64,000 bases of DNA. Origin: Sphingobacteriales bacterium (GTDB lineage: Bacteria > Bacteroidota > Bacteroidia > Chitinophagales > JADIYW01). Both the position numbers and the translations under genes were made by a program. The stretch spans positions 124,001 to 188,000 of the forward strand of contig JADJYT010000001.1 of the NCBI GenBank assembly GCA_016719635.1, given 5' to 3'. The notes under the pieces are model-generated. The model searched no databases, had not been told where the DNA came from, and saw only the letters and a list, made by a program, of their open reading frames with translations. This document shows positions 26,378-35,401 of the stretch, in pieces (positions within the stretch are counted from its first letter, which is position 1; each line of letters starts with the position of its first letter).

Positions 26378-27016
26378 TTAAATCAATTTTTTATCCAGGG
26401 CATATTTTATTAAGCCTACAATCGTTTTGGTGTTGAATTTGCGAATCATATTCTTGCGATGGGTTTCCACTGTCCGTTCGCTGATAAATAATTTATCTGC
26501 AATTTCTGCATTATTCAGTTCGAGTACGATGAGTTTCAGAATCTCCAGTTCTCTGTCTGTAAGCCTGGGCTGATGTTCCGGTTTGGATGATTTGGAATAG
26601 GCATTCTTCGCCATCTCTTCCGATACATCATCACTGAAATGCATTTTTCCCGAGGCTACTTTACGTATAGCCTCTATCAGTTCCAGATTACCTACGTTTT
26701 TCAAAAGATAACCGGAAATTCCGGCCTCCAGCATTTTATTGATTTCATTTATACCCCCAAACATGGACAAGGCGATGACATTCGTTTGCGGTAAAAGCTG
26801 TTTAATTCTTTTTGTCAGTTCATAACCGTCCATATCCGGCATACTGATGTCCGTCAGAACAATGTCGGGTTGTAATGTCTCAATTTCATCCAGTAGACCA
26901 TTCCCGTTGGTGAAGGTCTTCAGAATTTCGATATCATCATACGTGGTGAGTAATGCTGACAATCCGTCAATCAGCATTTGGTGGTCATCAATCAGTATCA
27001 GTCGGATGCTTTTCAT
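26378..27016 (-). CDS. NarL/FixJ-type response regulator (LuxR HTH)
   Basis: A 212-residue response regulator. The receiver domain has the acidic pair at D10/D11 (LILIDDHQML) and phospho-acceptor D56 (DIVLTDISMPDMDGY), followed by ALSMFGG. A LuxR-type HTH occupies about 150-195 (LTDRELEILKLIVLELNNAEIA, then ADKLFISERTVETHRKNM). It would bind DNA after phosphorylation. The gene lies 5 bp downstream of the TPR histidine kinase gene, which is its obvious partner. It is also the only response regulator in the window, so it is a candidate target for the two 7TM kinases about 11 kb away. Confidence 0.95.
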   Translation of the reverse strand: MKSIRLILIDDHQMLIDGLSALLTTYDDIEILKTFTNGNGLLDEIETLQPDIVLTDISMPDMDGYELTKRIKQLLPQTNVIALSMFGGINEINKMLEAGISGYLLKNVGNLELIEAIRKVASGKMHFSDDVSEEMAKNAYSKSSKPEHQPRLTDRELEILKLIVLELNNAEIADKLFISERTVETHRKNMIRKFNTKTIVGLIKYALDKKLI

Positions 27017-27021
27017 TGGTG

Positions 27022-28791
27022 TTAAGATAATGGAATTTCTATTATAATGGTAGTGCCGTTTTGCGGGGAGGAGTCAATATCCAAAGTTCCTTTCAGGTAT
27101 TCAGTTCTCAGTAAGATGTTTTTTAATCCAATTCCGCCTTTTCTTTTGGCTTCCATTACATCAAAACCTTTGCCATTATCTTCTATAAGCAGGGAGATTT
27201 CATGTTCATCGGCTGTTAGCTGAAGCATTATTTTAGTGGAACCGGAATATTTCAAGGCATTGCTGACGGCTTCCTGTATGATTCTGTATAGCATGAGCTT
27301 AGAAGTCTCCTCCAGCATGGATTCCATCCAGCCGATGCATTCCCATTCCAATTCTGTTTTCCCTGTCTGATTAAATTTAGAAACGAAATCGCCCACAGCC
27401 TTTTCCAGCCCTGACTGTTGCAGTAGATCCGGCACCATATTATGGGAAATGGAGCGAATTTCCCGGATGGATTCATCGAGCATGTTCATGGAGTTGTCTA
27501 AGCCTGACTTTTGGTCTGAAGAGGCTGAAAATGAGTTCGAGAGTGTATTAAGGTGGAGTTTTGTGGCCGTTAGTAATTGTCCGACACCGTCGTGTAATTC
27601 GCGCGCCAGCCGCTGCCGTTCGTTTTCTTCTGATTCAAGTATCGCCCTGGAGCGTTTTTCTGCCTCTTTTAGTAACTCGAGCTGCAGCCGTTTTTCTTGC
27701 TGTTGTTTATATCTGTTATAAATAAAATAAAATGCGAAAAGGGCGGATAATAATATCCCGATTAAGGAAATGGAAATATTTTTACGTTGAATCAGTTGCA
27801 GTTTCTGGCGGGTAATTTCATTTTCTTTCTTTTCACTCTCATACTTTGCCTCAAATTCTTCAATGTTTTTCAGCCGTTTTTCATCGAGTATCTTTTTTTG
27901 GATGGTATTGTACTGCTGCAATGCTTCATAGGCATTTTTATAGTCGCCGGTTGACTGATATACAGCTGCCTGCATGTTCAGCGCATTGGCCTTCAAATCT
28001 ATAAAGTCCAGCACCGTTGCCGAATCAAAGGCAGATCTGAAATAATATAAAGCTTTGGGATAATCCTTCTTTGCAAAAAATAATTCCCCTAAATTATTAA
28101 TGGAAATGGCTATGCCGGTTTTATCGTTCAGCTGTTGTCTTAATGCCAATGATTTCCTTAAATCACGTTCGGCCTCATCAAAGCGTTCGGTACGGGCGTA
28201 AATACCACTCAGATAATCCAGTGCGTATGCCATACCAAGCCGGTTGCTGGTACGTTTGTATATTTCGTATGCCTTTTTGTAGCTATACTCTGCACTGTCA
28301 ATCTTGTTTTCAGCTTCATACACTAAACCGAGATTGTTATGAGAGGTTGCAACGATTTCCGGATTCACAGAAGCATTCATTATTCGTAAGGCTTCCGATA
28401 AAATCGTTTTAGACAAGTCGGGTTTGTTTTGTTTACGGTATAAGATGCCCAACTCATTATAGGTTCGGGCGATGCCGGAGTTATAATGGGCCGCTGAGAA
28501 TAGTTTAAGGGCTTTTAAATAAAACCCCAGCGCCTCGTCATGTTTGCCTGCTAAATAAGTGGCAACTCCTTGAATCAGAATGGATTCTGCCACTAACGTG
28601 TCATTTCCGGTTGATTCAGCATCGGACTCGATTTGCCGAGCAAAGTCAATACTTTTTTTATAGTTGGAAAACTTGTAATGCTCGGCACTGTCCAACAGGG
28701 AATGCCTGGTCTCAGAATATAAGTTCAGGAAACCAATTAAGTAAAAAGAAGTAAAGAAAATCAGGTTTAAATAATTGCAGATTCTAATCAT
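27022..28791 (-). CDS. TPR-containing sensor histidine kinase (HisKA_3), intact
   Basis: A 589-residue protein. A signal-like N terminus (about 1-25) precedes six or more TPR repeats at about 30-310 (GIARTYNELGILYRKQNKP, ATSHNNLGLVYEAENKIDSAEYSYKKAY, GIAISINNLGELFFAKKDYPKALYYF). A single membrane segment sits at about 335-353 (ISISLIGILLSALFAFYF). The HisKA_3 domain has ERQRLARELHDGVGQLL, with the phospho-acceptor His at about 398. The HATPase_c domain has RIIQEAVSNALKYS (N-box), DNGKGF (G1) and GGIGLKNI (G2), all intact. The periplasmic TPR sensor is typical of Bacteroidota. It pairs with the downstream LuxR response regulator. It serves as a useful intact control for the altered kinases at 38-42 kb. 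Confidence 0.95.
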   Translation of the reverse strand: MIRICNYLNLIFFTSFYLIGFLNLYSETRHSLLDSAEHYKFSNYKKSIDFARQIESDAESTGNDTLVAESILIQGVATYLAGKHDEALGFYLKALKLFSAAHYNSGIARTYNELGILYRKQNKPDLSKTILSEALRIMNASVNPEIVATSHNNLGLVYEAENKIDSAEYSYKKAYEIYKRTSNRLGMAYALDYLSGIYARTERFDEAERDLRKSLALRQQLNDKTGIAISINNLGELFFAKKDYPKALYYFRSAFDSATVLDFIDLKANALNMQAAVYQSTGDYKNAYEALQQYNTIQKKILDEKRLKNIEEFEAKYESEKKENEITRQKLQLIQRKNISISLIGILLSALFAFYFIYNRYKQQQEKRLQLELLKEAEKRSRAILESEENERQRLARELHDGVGQLLTATKLHLNTLSNSFSASSDQKSGLDNSMNMLDESIREIRSISHNMVPDLLQQSGLEKAVGDFVSKFNQTGKTELEWECIGWMESMLEETSKLMLYRIIQEAVSNALKYSGSTKIMLQLTADEHEISLLIEDNGKGFDVMEAKRKGGIGLKNILLRTEYLKGTLDIDSSPQNGTTIIIEIPLS

Positions 28792-28930
28792 CAGGATGTA
28801 TTACCTTGTATTATTTGTTAAAAATATTAAATTACAGTCGCATCTACGCCAACATACTGCAATTAATTATACATTTTGCAGTTAGTTTGGTATAATTATA
28901 GCGTTCTAAAAGATAGAAATAATATTTATT

Positions 28931-29578
28931 TTGATAAAAAAGTCAGGCATATTCATATTTTTCTTTTTTACCATTCAGGTGCTTCAGGCGCAGTCTGAGA
29001 AAGATCCTATAGTATTACCTAAAGTAATATTGTTAGGTGATACGCTTCCTGAAATTGTATTGGATCCGATAGAGATTAATGCGACACGACTGACAAAAGT
29101 AAACCTGCAGGATTGGGAAATGCGTTACTTGCGGAAGGTATACCCTTATGCCTTGCGGACGGCACGGCTGACCAAAAAAATAAATGATGATTTGCAGCAA
29201 TGTAAAACAAAAAGGCAGCAAAAACGTTACCTGAATGAGTGCGAGAAAGTACTGAGAGGGGAATTTGAAGATAACCTGAAAAATCTGACCAGAAAGCAAG
29301 GGCAGTTCCTGATAAAACTGATACACAGGGAAACTGGACAGACGGTGTATGATTTACTGAAGGATTACAGAAGCGGCTGGAAAGCGTTTTGGTGGAATTT
29401 TGCCGGTAAATTTTTTCAGTTAAACTTAAAAGATACGTATGATCCTAAGGGTGATGACAAGGAAATTGAAAACTATATTGCCCGATTGGAGGAAATATAT
29501 CAACAAGACGGAACCAAATACAAGATAGAAAATGAGCAATTCAATACACCAATTCCGGGTGAAAAACGCCCAAAATAA
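28931..29578 (+). CDS. DUF4294 domain secreted protein
   Basis: A 215-residue protein with a signal peptide (about 1-21, ends VLQAQ). The body matches DUF4294 of Bacteroidota: WEMRYLRKVYPYALRTARL, KKINDDLQQCKTKRQQKRYL, LTRKQGQFLIKLIHRETGQT, then DLLKDYRSGWKAFWWNFAGKF. Function is unknown; it is probably periplasmic and helical. The start is TTG at 28931; no ATG precedes the signal peptide in frame. Its last 47 bp overlap the start of the downstream peroxidase gene in another frame. Confidence 0.75.
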   Translation: MIKKSGIFIFFFFTIQVLQAQSEKDPIVLPKVILLGDTLPEIVLDPIEINATRLTKVNLQDWEMRYLRKVYPYALRTARLTKKINDDLQQCKTKRQQKRYLNECEKVLRGEFEDNLKNLTRKQGQFLIKLIHRETGQTVYDLLKDYRSGWKAFWWNFAGKFFQLNLKDTYDPKGDDKEIENYIARLEEIYQQDGTKYKIENEQFNTPIPGEKRPK

Positions 29579-30029
29579 GGACGTAACCCTGAGTGATTAC
29601 AAAGGGAAAGTCCTCCTGGTAGTAAATACCGCCTCCAAATGCGGGTTAACACCTCAGTATGATAAACTGGAGAAATTGTACAAAGAGTTTAAGAACGAAG
29701 GTTTCGAAGTTATCGGTTTTCCCTCCAATGATTTTGCAGGTCAGGAACCCTTATCTTCTGAAAAGGCGGAAGAGTTTTGCCAGATTAATTATGGCGTGAC
29801 CTTTCCCATCATGGAGAAAATTCATGTCAAGAAAGGGGAGAACCAGCACGAGGTGTTTAAGTTTCTGGGAGACAATGCCCCTGGCGTCAAGCTTTTAACA
29901 CACCCCAAATGGAACTTTCAGAAATACCTGATAGATAAAGATGGAAAAGTGGTGGATTATTTTATTCCAACCACCGACCCTGAATCCGATAAAATCAAAA
30001 ATGAGATCCGAGAGTTATTGAAAAAGTAA
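29532..30029 (+). CDS. Glutathione peroxidase-family thiol peroxidase
   Basis: A 165-residue GPx-fold protein without a signal peptide. VNTASKCGLTPQYDKLEKLY holds the peroxidatic Cys (C37) in the non-seleno form, with GFPSNDFAGQEP (Gln of the catalytic tetrad) and KWNFQKYLIDKDG (Trp, Asn) all present. Enzymes with this Cys form usually reduce hydroperoxides with thioredoxin, not glutathione. It starts within the DUF4294 gene (47-bp overlap); the next Met is too late to keep the family N terminus, so the overlap is real. A bacillithiol synthesis gene lies 1.2 kb downstream, but the electron donor cannot be read from sequence. Confidence 0.92.
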   Translation: MSNSIHQFRVKNAQNKDVTLSDYKGKVLLVVNTASKCGLTPQYDKLEKLYKEFKNEGFEVIGFPSNDFAGQEPLSSEKAEEFCQINYGVTFPIMEKIHVKKGENQHEVFKFLGDNAPGVKLLTHPKWNFQKYLIDKDGKVVDYFIPTTDPESDKIKNEIRELLKK

Positions 30030-30041
30030 GTATTTTCGATA

Positions 30042-31166
30042 ATGAATGCTTTATTGGTTACCTTTTTCTCATTCCTGTTTACTGCAGGACTGTATGCCCA
30101 GAATGTATTTACAACAGAATGGATTCAGCTGATACCATCAGCAGCCATGCCAACAAATATAAAATGCAGAAATTCCAATAACAATCTGGATATTGTTCTA
30201 TTCAGCGGTCGTTATTATGTTGCCTTCAGGACGGCACCAACTCATTTCGCTTCCAAAAAGACAACACTTTATATTATCAGTTCCACTGATTTTAAAACTT
30301 GGGTATATGAAAACTCCTACTCTGTAGGTGCCGATATGCGCGAACCGAGATTTGTTGTTTTCAAAGACCGTCTATTTTTTTATTTTTTTGAAGGCGGTAC
30401 CAGACTATTTAAATTTGAACCTAAACATATCTGGGTAAGTATATTGTCGGACAATGGATGGAGTGAAAAGCAAAAGACAAATATGGACGGATTTGTGAAC
30501 TGGCGCTTTCGTGTACAGTCCGGCAAACTTTATCTATCTGCCTATTACGGAGTAAATCTATATACTAATGAACATCAGGCTAATCTGCGATTGTTTACAT
30601 CAGAAAACGGGATATATTTTACTCCGATAAGCGAACAAGCTCAAATAGCCACGCAAGGAGCGGAGGAGGGTGAGTTCATTTTTGACCATTCAGGAAATTT
30701 ATGGGCTACTGTCCGGCTGGAAGGGTCGGGTTCCTATTTATGTTATGCTTCGAAGGATTCTATAGATAGATGGAAGGTTAAATTTTCCAAGCTAAAATAC
30801 GACAGCGCACTGTTGTTTGAGTACGGAGATGCTATTTACCTGATTTCCCGAAGGCATCTTAAAGGCGATGCTACTAAGGTGGAAATTCCGGATGATAAAC
30901 AACGGATGCAAAATCTCATCCGTTATTCCTTTTCAAAGAAAGTGACCGCCTTATTCAGGATAAATAAGGAAAAAATGGAAATTGAGCATATCATTGATTT
31001 TCCGTCTACCGGTGATACTGCATTTCCGGGAATCGCCCCACGTGATGAAAATTCCTTCTATCTGTTGAATTATTCTTCCGATATCCATAAACGCGATAAA
31101 ATATGGATTGGCGGACAGCTGGGTAAAACCTATATCTATCAGACAGTCTTACATTTTTCTAAGTAA
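30042..31166 (+). CDS. Secreted protein of unknown function, possible five-bladed beta-propeller
   Basis: A 374-residue protein with a signal peptide (about 1-19, ends AGLYAQ). The sequence is rich in short beta-strand blocks with repeats like YYVAFRTAP, TLYIISSTDFKTWVYE, MREPRFVVFKDRLFFYFFEGG and SENGIYFTPISEQ. SSTDFKTW and a later SGNLWATVRLEG resemble the strands of sialidase-like or glycoside hydrolase propellers, in which the D-x-x-x-W box recurs. I do not see a complete catalytic set, so no enzyme name is given. It starts 12 bp after the peroxidase gene and ends 57 bp before bshB1, all on the plus strand. Confidence 0.6.
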   Translation: MNALLVTFFSFLFTAGLYAQNVFTTEWIQLIPSAAMPTNIKCRNSNNNLDIVLFSGRYYVAFRTAPTHFASKKTTLYIISSTDFKTWVYENSYSVGADMREPRFVVFKDRLFFYFFEGGTRLFKFEPKHIWVSILSDNGWSEKQKTNMDGFVNWRFRVQSGKLYLSAYYGVNLYTNEHQANLRLFTSENGIYFTPISEQAQIATQGAEEGEFIFDHSGNLWATVRLEGSGSYLCYASKDSIDRWKVKFSKLKYDSALLFEYGDAIYLISRRHLKGDATKVEIPDDKQRMQNLIRYSFSKKVTALFRINKEKMEIEHIIDFPSTGDTAFPGIAPRDENSFYLLNYSSDIHKRDKIWIGGQLGKTYIYQTVLHFSK

Positions 31167-31201
31167 TGGCCAGTCTTACGGTAGACTATCAATATTTTAC
31201 C

Positions 31202-31209
31202 TAATTTTG
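31202..31209 (+). promoter_or_regulatory. -7 box upstream of bshB1
   Basis: TAATTTTG (31202-31209) matches TAnnTTTG, 14 bp before the bshB1 ATG. The -33 partner is poor (TTA at 23 bp). It suggests bshB1 can be transcribed separately from the genes upstream. Confidence 0.4.
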
Positions 31210-31223
31210 TTTTCAATTTCTAT

Positions 31224-31943
31224 ATGAGCAAATTAGACATACTCGTTTTTGCAGCCCATCCGGATGATGTGGAACTGGCGTGCAGTGGTACCGTACTGAA
31301 ACATATCAGCCAGGGGTACAAAGTCGGCATAATTGATTTGAGCAGAGGTGAGCTGGGAACCAGGGGGACGGAAGAAATCCGGGCGGAAGAATCAAAGAAG
31401 GCGACTGAAATATTAGGTATTCAGGTTCGGGAAAATTTGGGATTCAGGGATGGATTTTTTGAGATTGACGAAGCGCATTTGTTAAAAGTGGTGGAAATCA
31501 TCCGGAAATACCAGCCGGAGATTATTCTGGCCAATGCGAAATCTGACCGCCATCCCGACCACCCTCGAGGTGGGGACCTGGTATCCAGAGCCAATTTTTT
31601 GAGTGGTCTAATTAAAATTGCCACCAGTTTTGAAAATCAGCAGCAGACAGCCTGGAGAGCGAAAGCCGTCTACCGCTATGTACAGGATAATTTTATCCAG
31701 CCTGATTTGGTGGTGGATATCACCGGATTTGAAACAAAAAAAATGGAGGCTATAAAGGCTTTTAAATCACAGTTTTACGATCCAAACTCTACAGAACCGC
31801 AGACACCCATTTCCAGGGAAGATTTTCTGGATTTTGTCATGGGCAGAGCTAAACAGTATGGAAGGCCAATTGGTGTTTCTTATGGCGAAGGATTTACAGT
31901 TGAACGTTATATAGGTTTAGATAACCTGTTCGCTGTAAAATAG
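31224..31943 (+). CDS. bshB1: Bacillithiol biosynthesis deacetylase BshB1
   Basis: A 239-residue PIG-L/LmbE-family zinc deacetylase. Metal ligands are visible as H12 and D15 in FAAHPDDVELACSG and H113 in SDRHPDHPRGGDL. RGELGTRGTEEIRAEE is the characteristic BshB1 substrate-binding block. The enzyme removes acetate from GlcNAc-malate to give GlcN-malate, the second step of bacillithiol synthesis. The bacilliredoxin gene at 63235, elsewhere in the window, is consistent with a bacillithiol-using organism. It converges on the STELLO-like gene with no gap. Confidence 0.93.
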   Translation: MSKLDILVFAAHPDDVELACSGTVLKHISQGYKVGIIDLSRGELGTRGTEEIRAEESKKATEILGIQVRENLGFRDGFFEIDEAHLLKVVEIIRKYQPEIILANAKSDRHPDHPRGGDLVSRANFLSGLIKIATSFENQQQTAWRAKAVYRYVQDNFIQPDLVVDITGFETKKMEAIKAFKSQFYDPNSTEPQTPISREDFLDFVMGRAKQYGRPIGVSYGEGFTVERYIGLDNLFAVK

Positions 31944-32951
31944 TTACCACACTTTACTTATATCTTCACACCAGGATCTGACCAGGGCGTCTTCTTCTTT
32001 TCCCACAAATCCTTTTCCGGTAAGCATATCATAGCACGTTAACAAATCATCCAGCATATTTTCTTTACCACCTTTGATATTTAACGACGATAACTCATTG
32101 CAAATCTTCGAGTTATTAAGGTATCCTGGAATTTCGTCTTCAAAATCCTTCAATAAATTATGTTGGTTGCGTTCCTGCCAGACCGTAGCTTCATGAAAGA
32201 GGATACTCCAGCCGTTTGCCCATGCAATACGCTGCGCCACATAGCTTCTCCAGATATCCGTCATACGGAAGCTGCAATAGGCAGGAAGGTACAATAATGG
32301 GAATGCTTCTTTGTACCAGTAAGTGTTCTGACTGTTAAACGGGCTCCAGGCGCCGACTCCCAAAGCAATATTCATTCCTTTATTAAAATCCAGTGGCAGA
32401 GGATAGGTAAGCCTATAAACGGCATCTACATCCGGGTTTTCGTCTGCCAGTCCCTGCTGAATAGGACACAGAATATCCCTAATCTCAAAATCGGAGAGGG
32501 GTTTGCTGGGTTTTTGAAGTTCTTCCAATGGCAATCCTCTAGGCCATATAAATTTGTCGTTGAAATAGTTATATACATTTACCCAACCCTGAGCTTTAAT
32601 GTCGTGTGCCTTAACTGTTCTTGATTTTTCATTCCAGAATTCAGCCCTTGGCAGGTTATCATCGTCCGTTTCAACGATTTCGTCCGTTCCATTTTGGAGT
32701 GCAATGATATAACCAATATTTTTTCTGGCATAATGTCTTGTAGGACAAATTTTTGCAAAGGATGAATCAAGTGTTAACTGGCGATCAACCGACCAAAAAT
32801 CACAGCCATTGATGTTAAAGGTATCCGGAGATTTAGTATCTCCAATCATGATAAAGTCAATATTTCGTTCATTACAATCTTTGGCGTAGGTATGTAAAAC
32901 TTCAAGCGTATCTGATGCGATGGATGTAATAACAAGTGATTTTTTTGACAT
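31944..32951 (-). CDS. STELLO-like (DUF288) glycosyltransferase
   Basis: A 335-residue protein that resembles the STELLO/DUF288 family. It begins SLVITSIASDTLEVLHTYAKDC, followed by DFIMIGDTKSP, then ARKNIGYIIALQNGTDEIVETDDDNLP with the acidic D96-D98 run of a nucleotide-sugar-binding DxD motif. Later blocks are DFNKGMNIALGVGAWSPFNSQNT, YCSFRMTDIWRSYVAQRIAW and EATVWQERNQHNLLKDFEDE. Plant STELLO proteins act in the Golgi with cellulose synthase; bacterial members are uncharacterised to my knowledge. It has no membrane segment. It is 44 bp downstream of a GT2 gene on the same strand, and the two probably act on the same glycan. Confidence 0.8.
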   Translation of the reverse strand: MSKKSLVITSIASDTLEVLHTYAKDCNERNIDFIMIGDTKSPDTFNINGCDFWSVDRQLTLDSSFAKICPTRHYARKNIGYIIALQNGTDEIVETDDDNLPRAEFWNEKSRTVKAHDIKAQGWVNVYNYFNDKFIWPRGLPLEELQKPSKPLSDFEIRDILCPIQQGLADENPDVDAVYRLTYPLPLDFNKGMNIALGVGAWSPFNSQNTYWYKEAFPLLYLPAYCSFRMTDIWRSYVAQRIAWANGWSILFHEATVWQERNQHNLLKDFEDEIPGYLNNSKICNELSSLNIKGGKENMLDDLLTCYDMLTGKGFVGKEEDALVRSWCEDISKVW

Positions 32952-32995
32952 AGTATATTAAATTTCAATAATTATATAAAATTTATAAAGTGTTT

Positions 32996-33730
32996 CTATA
33001 GAATAGGAGTATTACCTTTCAGTCGTTCCCAAAAATAATACAATAAGGTATTGCGGGCATTTTTTACAGCCGATGGTGAAACCCGCGGGGATGGAGCCTG
33101 ATAATGAATCGGAACTTCAGCGATACGGTGTTTTCGCAACAGGTATTTTACTTCCGTCTGATAGAAATGAGCCTTTGATTTCAGCGGATATTGCAATAAT
33201 TTACCGATGATATCTCTGTGGAAACCTTGGAAACCGCTGGTCATATCGTATAACTTTGTGCCTAACAACAAGTTAGCCAATACAGTTCCCATTTTTGACA
33301 GCATCCTTCGGTTGAACGGAGAGTCGCCCATAGAACCGTCTTTGATAAACCTGGATCCAAAAGCGCATTCATTTCCTTCGTTCAGAACCCTCAGATACAT
33401 CGGGATAGCTCTTGGATCGTGTGAAAGGCCAGCATCCATCTCAATGATGATATCATGTCCATTGGCGTATGCAACCCGGAATCCCGCCAGATACGCATCC
33501 ACGACATTTCTGTTGTCCGGTGCCCAAACCACCTCAAAACGGGGGTCCTTCTGTGCCAAATCCTGCGCAAGTTCCAGTGTTTTGTCTTTAGAGGCATTAT
33601 CAATCACAAAATAGATTTTACCCGTTCCGATAACGTCCATTACACGAGTCAGTAAGTTGACAAAAGGTTCAAAATCCTGCTCCTCGTTGGCCATAGGTAT
33701 GGTAGCTGCCCAATTGGTATATAAGTACAT
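32996..33730 (-). CDS. Family 2 glycosyltransferase, dolichol-phosphate-mannose-synthase-like
   Basis: A 244-residue GT-A fold enzyme without membrane anchors. IPMANEEQDFEPFV is the nucleotide-binding start, FVIDNASKDKTLELA follows, and IIEMDAGLSHDPRAIP holds the catalytic-site DxD-like Asp (D99). FGSRFIKDGS, MTSGFQGFHRDII and the C-terminal EVPIHYQAPSPRVS are shared with polyprenyl-phosphate mannose/glucose synthases. It would transfer a sugar from a nucleotide donor to a polyprenyl phosphate. The chain lacks the C-terminal membrane helices of GtrB-type proteins. It is upstream of the STELLO-like gene in the same unit. Confidence 0.85.
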   Translation of the reverse strand: MYLYTNWAATIPMANEEQDFEPFVNLLTRVMDVIGTGKIYFVIDNASKDKTLELAQDLAQKDPRFEVVWAPDNRNVVDAYLAGFRVAYANGHDIIIEMDAGLSHDPRAIPMYLRVLNEGNECAFGSRFIKDGSMGDSPFNRRMLSKMGTVLANLLLGTKLYDMTSGFQGFHRDIIGKLLQYPLKSKAHFYQTEVKYLLRKHRIAEVPIHYQAPSPRVSPSAVKNARNTLLYYFWERLKGNTPIL

Positions 33731-33837
33731 GTGTTTACGCTGTATTAAATCGCTAAAGATAGCTGAAAAGCGCTAAAAAAAGAATTTTCAGGTTTTTATT
33801 AAACTTTACATAAAATGGCATATATTTTGCAATTTTG

Positions 33838-35265
33838 ATGATAAAAAAACGTTTAATGAGACTCAGGCAATTACTTTTAATTTTTTCAATTTTTCTTTTC
33901 TTTTCAGTTCCGGCACAACCCAAAGTTTCTATAACATTTCAAATCAAAGGGATGCAAGACGGTTTTTGCAAAATTGTCGGCATGTTGGGCAATAATAATT
34001 ATTTGGTGGATACAGTGCCTGCCAAGAGCGGAAAGGCAACATACACAAGAAATGAGTTGCTTCCTGGTGGTTTGTATTATTTTGTTTTCCCTGATCAAAA
34101 AAGTTTCATACAGTTTTTAGTCGATAAAGAGCAGCAATTTTCTTTGCAAACGGATACAGCTGATTTAATTGGGCAAATGAAGATTAACGGGAGCGTAGAC
34201 AACCTACTTTTTTATGATAATCAACAATTTGAGGCCTCTCATCGTAAACGGTTTGACTCCATCGATAATGCTTTGAAATTTTTAGCACCTGATAATCAGT
34301 TTTTTATATCCTTAAATTTAAAGAAGGATGCTTTGATAAAAGATAGAAAAGAGTATTTACAGTCCATTTCAACTAAATATCCGCATGCATTTTTCACCTA
34401 TTTTAAAATGTCTGGTCAAAATCCGGCTTTACAATTCCCCAAAAAGGCAAATGGAATACTGGATACGGCCTTACAGGTGCAGCTTTATAGAGATGATTTT
34501 TGGAACAATACCGATGTTTCAGATGAGAAATTGCTCAGAACGCCTGTAATTGCCAATAAATTAAAGACTTATATCACGCAATTACTCCCTCAAAATCCTG
34601 ATTCTATCCTTAAATATGCCGTGCCATTAATTGAAAAATCAAAGAAATGCCCGGAATGTTTCAAATTCATTGTCAACTGGATTTCCATACAGTACGAGAA
34701 ACCGAGTATCATGGGGGATGAAAAGATACTGGTTTACATGGCGGATAATTATTTTACCGATGCTATTGCCGGTCCATGGTTTAAAGATAATCCGTATGAA
34801 CTGACTAAAATCCGATTAAAAGTAAACTCTATGCGGCCAAGTATGACAGGAAGCATCGGCCAGGATTTGATGTGTAAAAACCTGAATGGACACAATGAGA
34901 GTTTATACAAGCTGAACACCCCTGTAAAAGTTGCATTTCTATATTCTCCTGATTGCAGCCACTGTCAGGAAGAAGCCCCAAAGTTGCATGCATTATTAGA
35001 CAAATGGAAAGATAAAGTATCGGTTTATGCCCTTTCATTGGATGACGATGAAGCCAAATGGCGACAGTTTGTAGAGAAGTATCGTACCCATAATTTCCAT
35101 AATGTTATTGACCCTAAGCGAGAAAGCCAGTATCATAAAAAGTACCACATAGATGTTACGCCAGAAATTTATGTTTTGGACAGAAATAATAGGATTGTCG
35201 GAAAAGATTTACATCCTGAACAGCTCGAAGAAGTGTTCAATCAGATTCTGAATAAGAAGCAGTGA
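33838..35265 (+). CDS. Thioredoxin-like (TlpA/ResA) secreted protein with DUF4369 and DUF5106-type regions
   Basis: A 475-residue protein. The start is ATG 33838, preceded in frame by a TTG at 33835 that would add one residue. A signal peptide covers about 1-27 (ends SVPAQ). The N-terminal beta domain (ITFQIKGMQDGFCKIVGML, LLPGGLYYFVFPDQKSFIQFLVD) is DUF4369-like. A helical middle of about 120-340 resembles DUF5106. The C-terminal thioredoxin fold has LYSPDCSHCQEEAPKLH with a CxxC at C373/C376 and cis-Pro DVTPEIYVLD. It is likely to be a periplasmic thiol-disulfide oxidoreductase. This multi-domain form is common in Bacteroidota, but its client proteins are not known here. Confidence 0.85.
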   Translation: MIKKRLMRLRQLLLIFSIFLFFSVPAQPKVSITFQIKGMQDGFCKIVGMLGNNNYLVDTVPAKSGKATYTRNELLPGGLYYFVFPDQKSFIQFLVDKEQQFSLQTDTADLIGQMKINGSVDNLLFYDNQQFEASHRKRFDSIDNALKFLAPDNQFFISLNLKKDALIKDRKEYLQSISTKYPHAFFTYFKMSGQNPALQFPKKANGILDTALQVQLYRDDFWNNTDVSDEKLLRTPVIANKLKTYITQLLPQNPDSILKYAVPLIEKSKKCPECFKFIVNWISIQYEKPSIMGDEKILVYMADNYFTDAIAGPWFKDNPYELTKIRLKVNSMRPSMTGSIGQDLMCKNLNGHNESLYKLNTPVKVAFLYSPDCSHCQEEAPKLHALLDKWKDKVSVYALSLDDDEAKWRQFVEKYRTHNFHNVIDPKRESQYHKKYHIDVTPEIYVLDRNNRIVGKDLHPEQLEEVFNQILNKKQ

Positions 35266-35401
35266 TGATTCTAAGTTATACTGATTCAATAGAATACCTT
35301 ATAAATTAGTTTGTCATTTGTCCTATAATTTATATTATGTTAAATAGTATTTACGGATAAAACATCATTCAGTCAGGTAACCATTATCTTAAATATCTAT
35401 C

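Noticed and set aside
30042..31166. Sialidase/glycoside hydrolase assignment
   Set aside because: Only single propeller-like strand patterns are visible. A catalytic Tyr/Glu/Asp set or a full set of Asp-box repeats could not be identified, so it is left as unknown.
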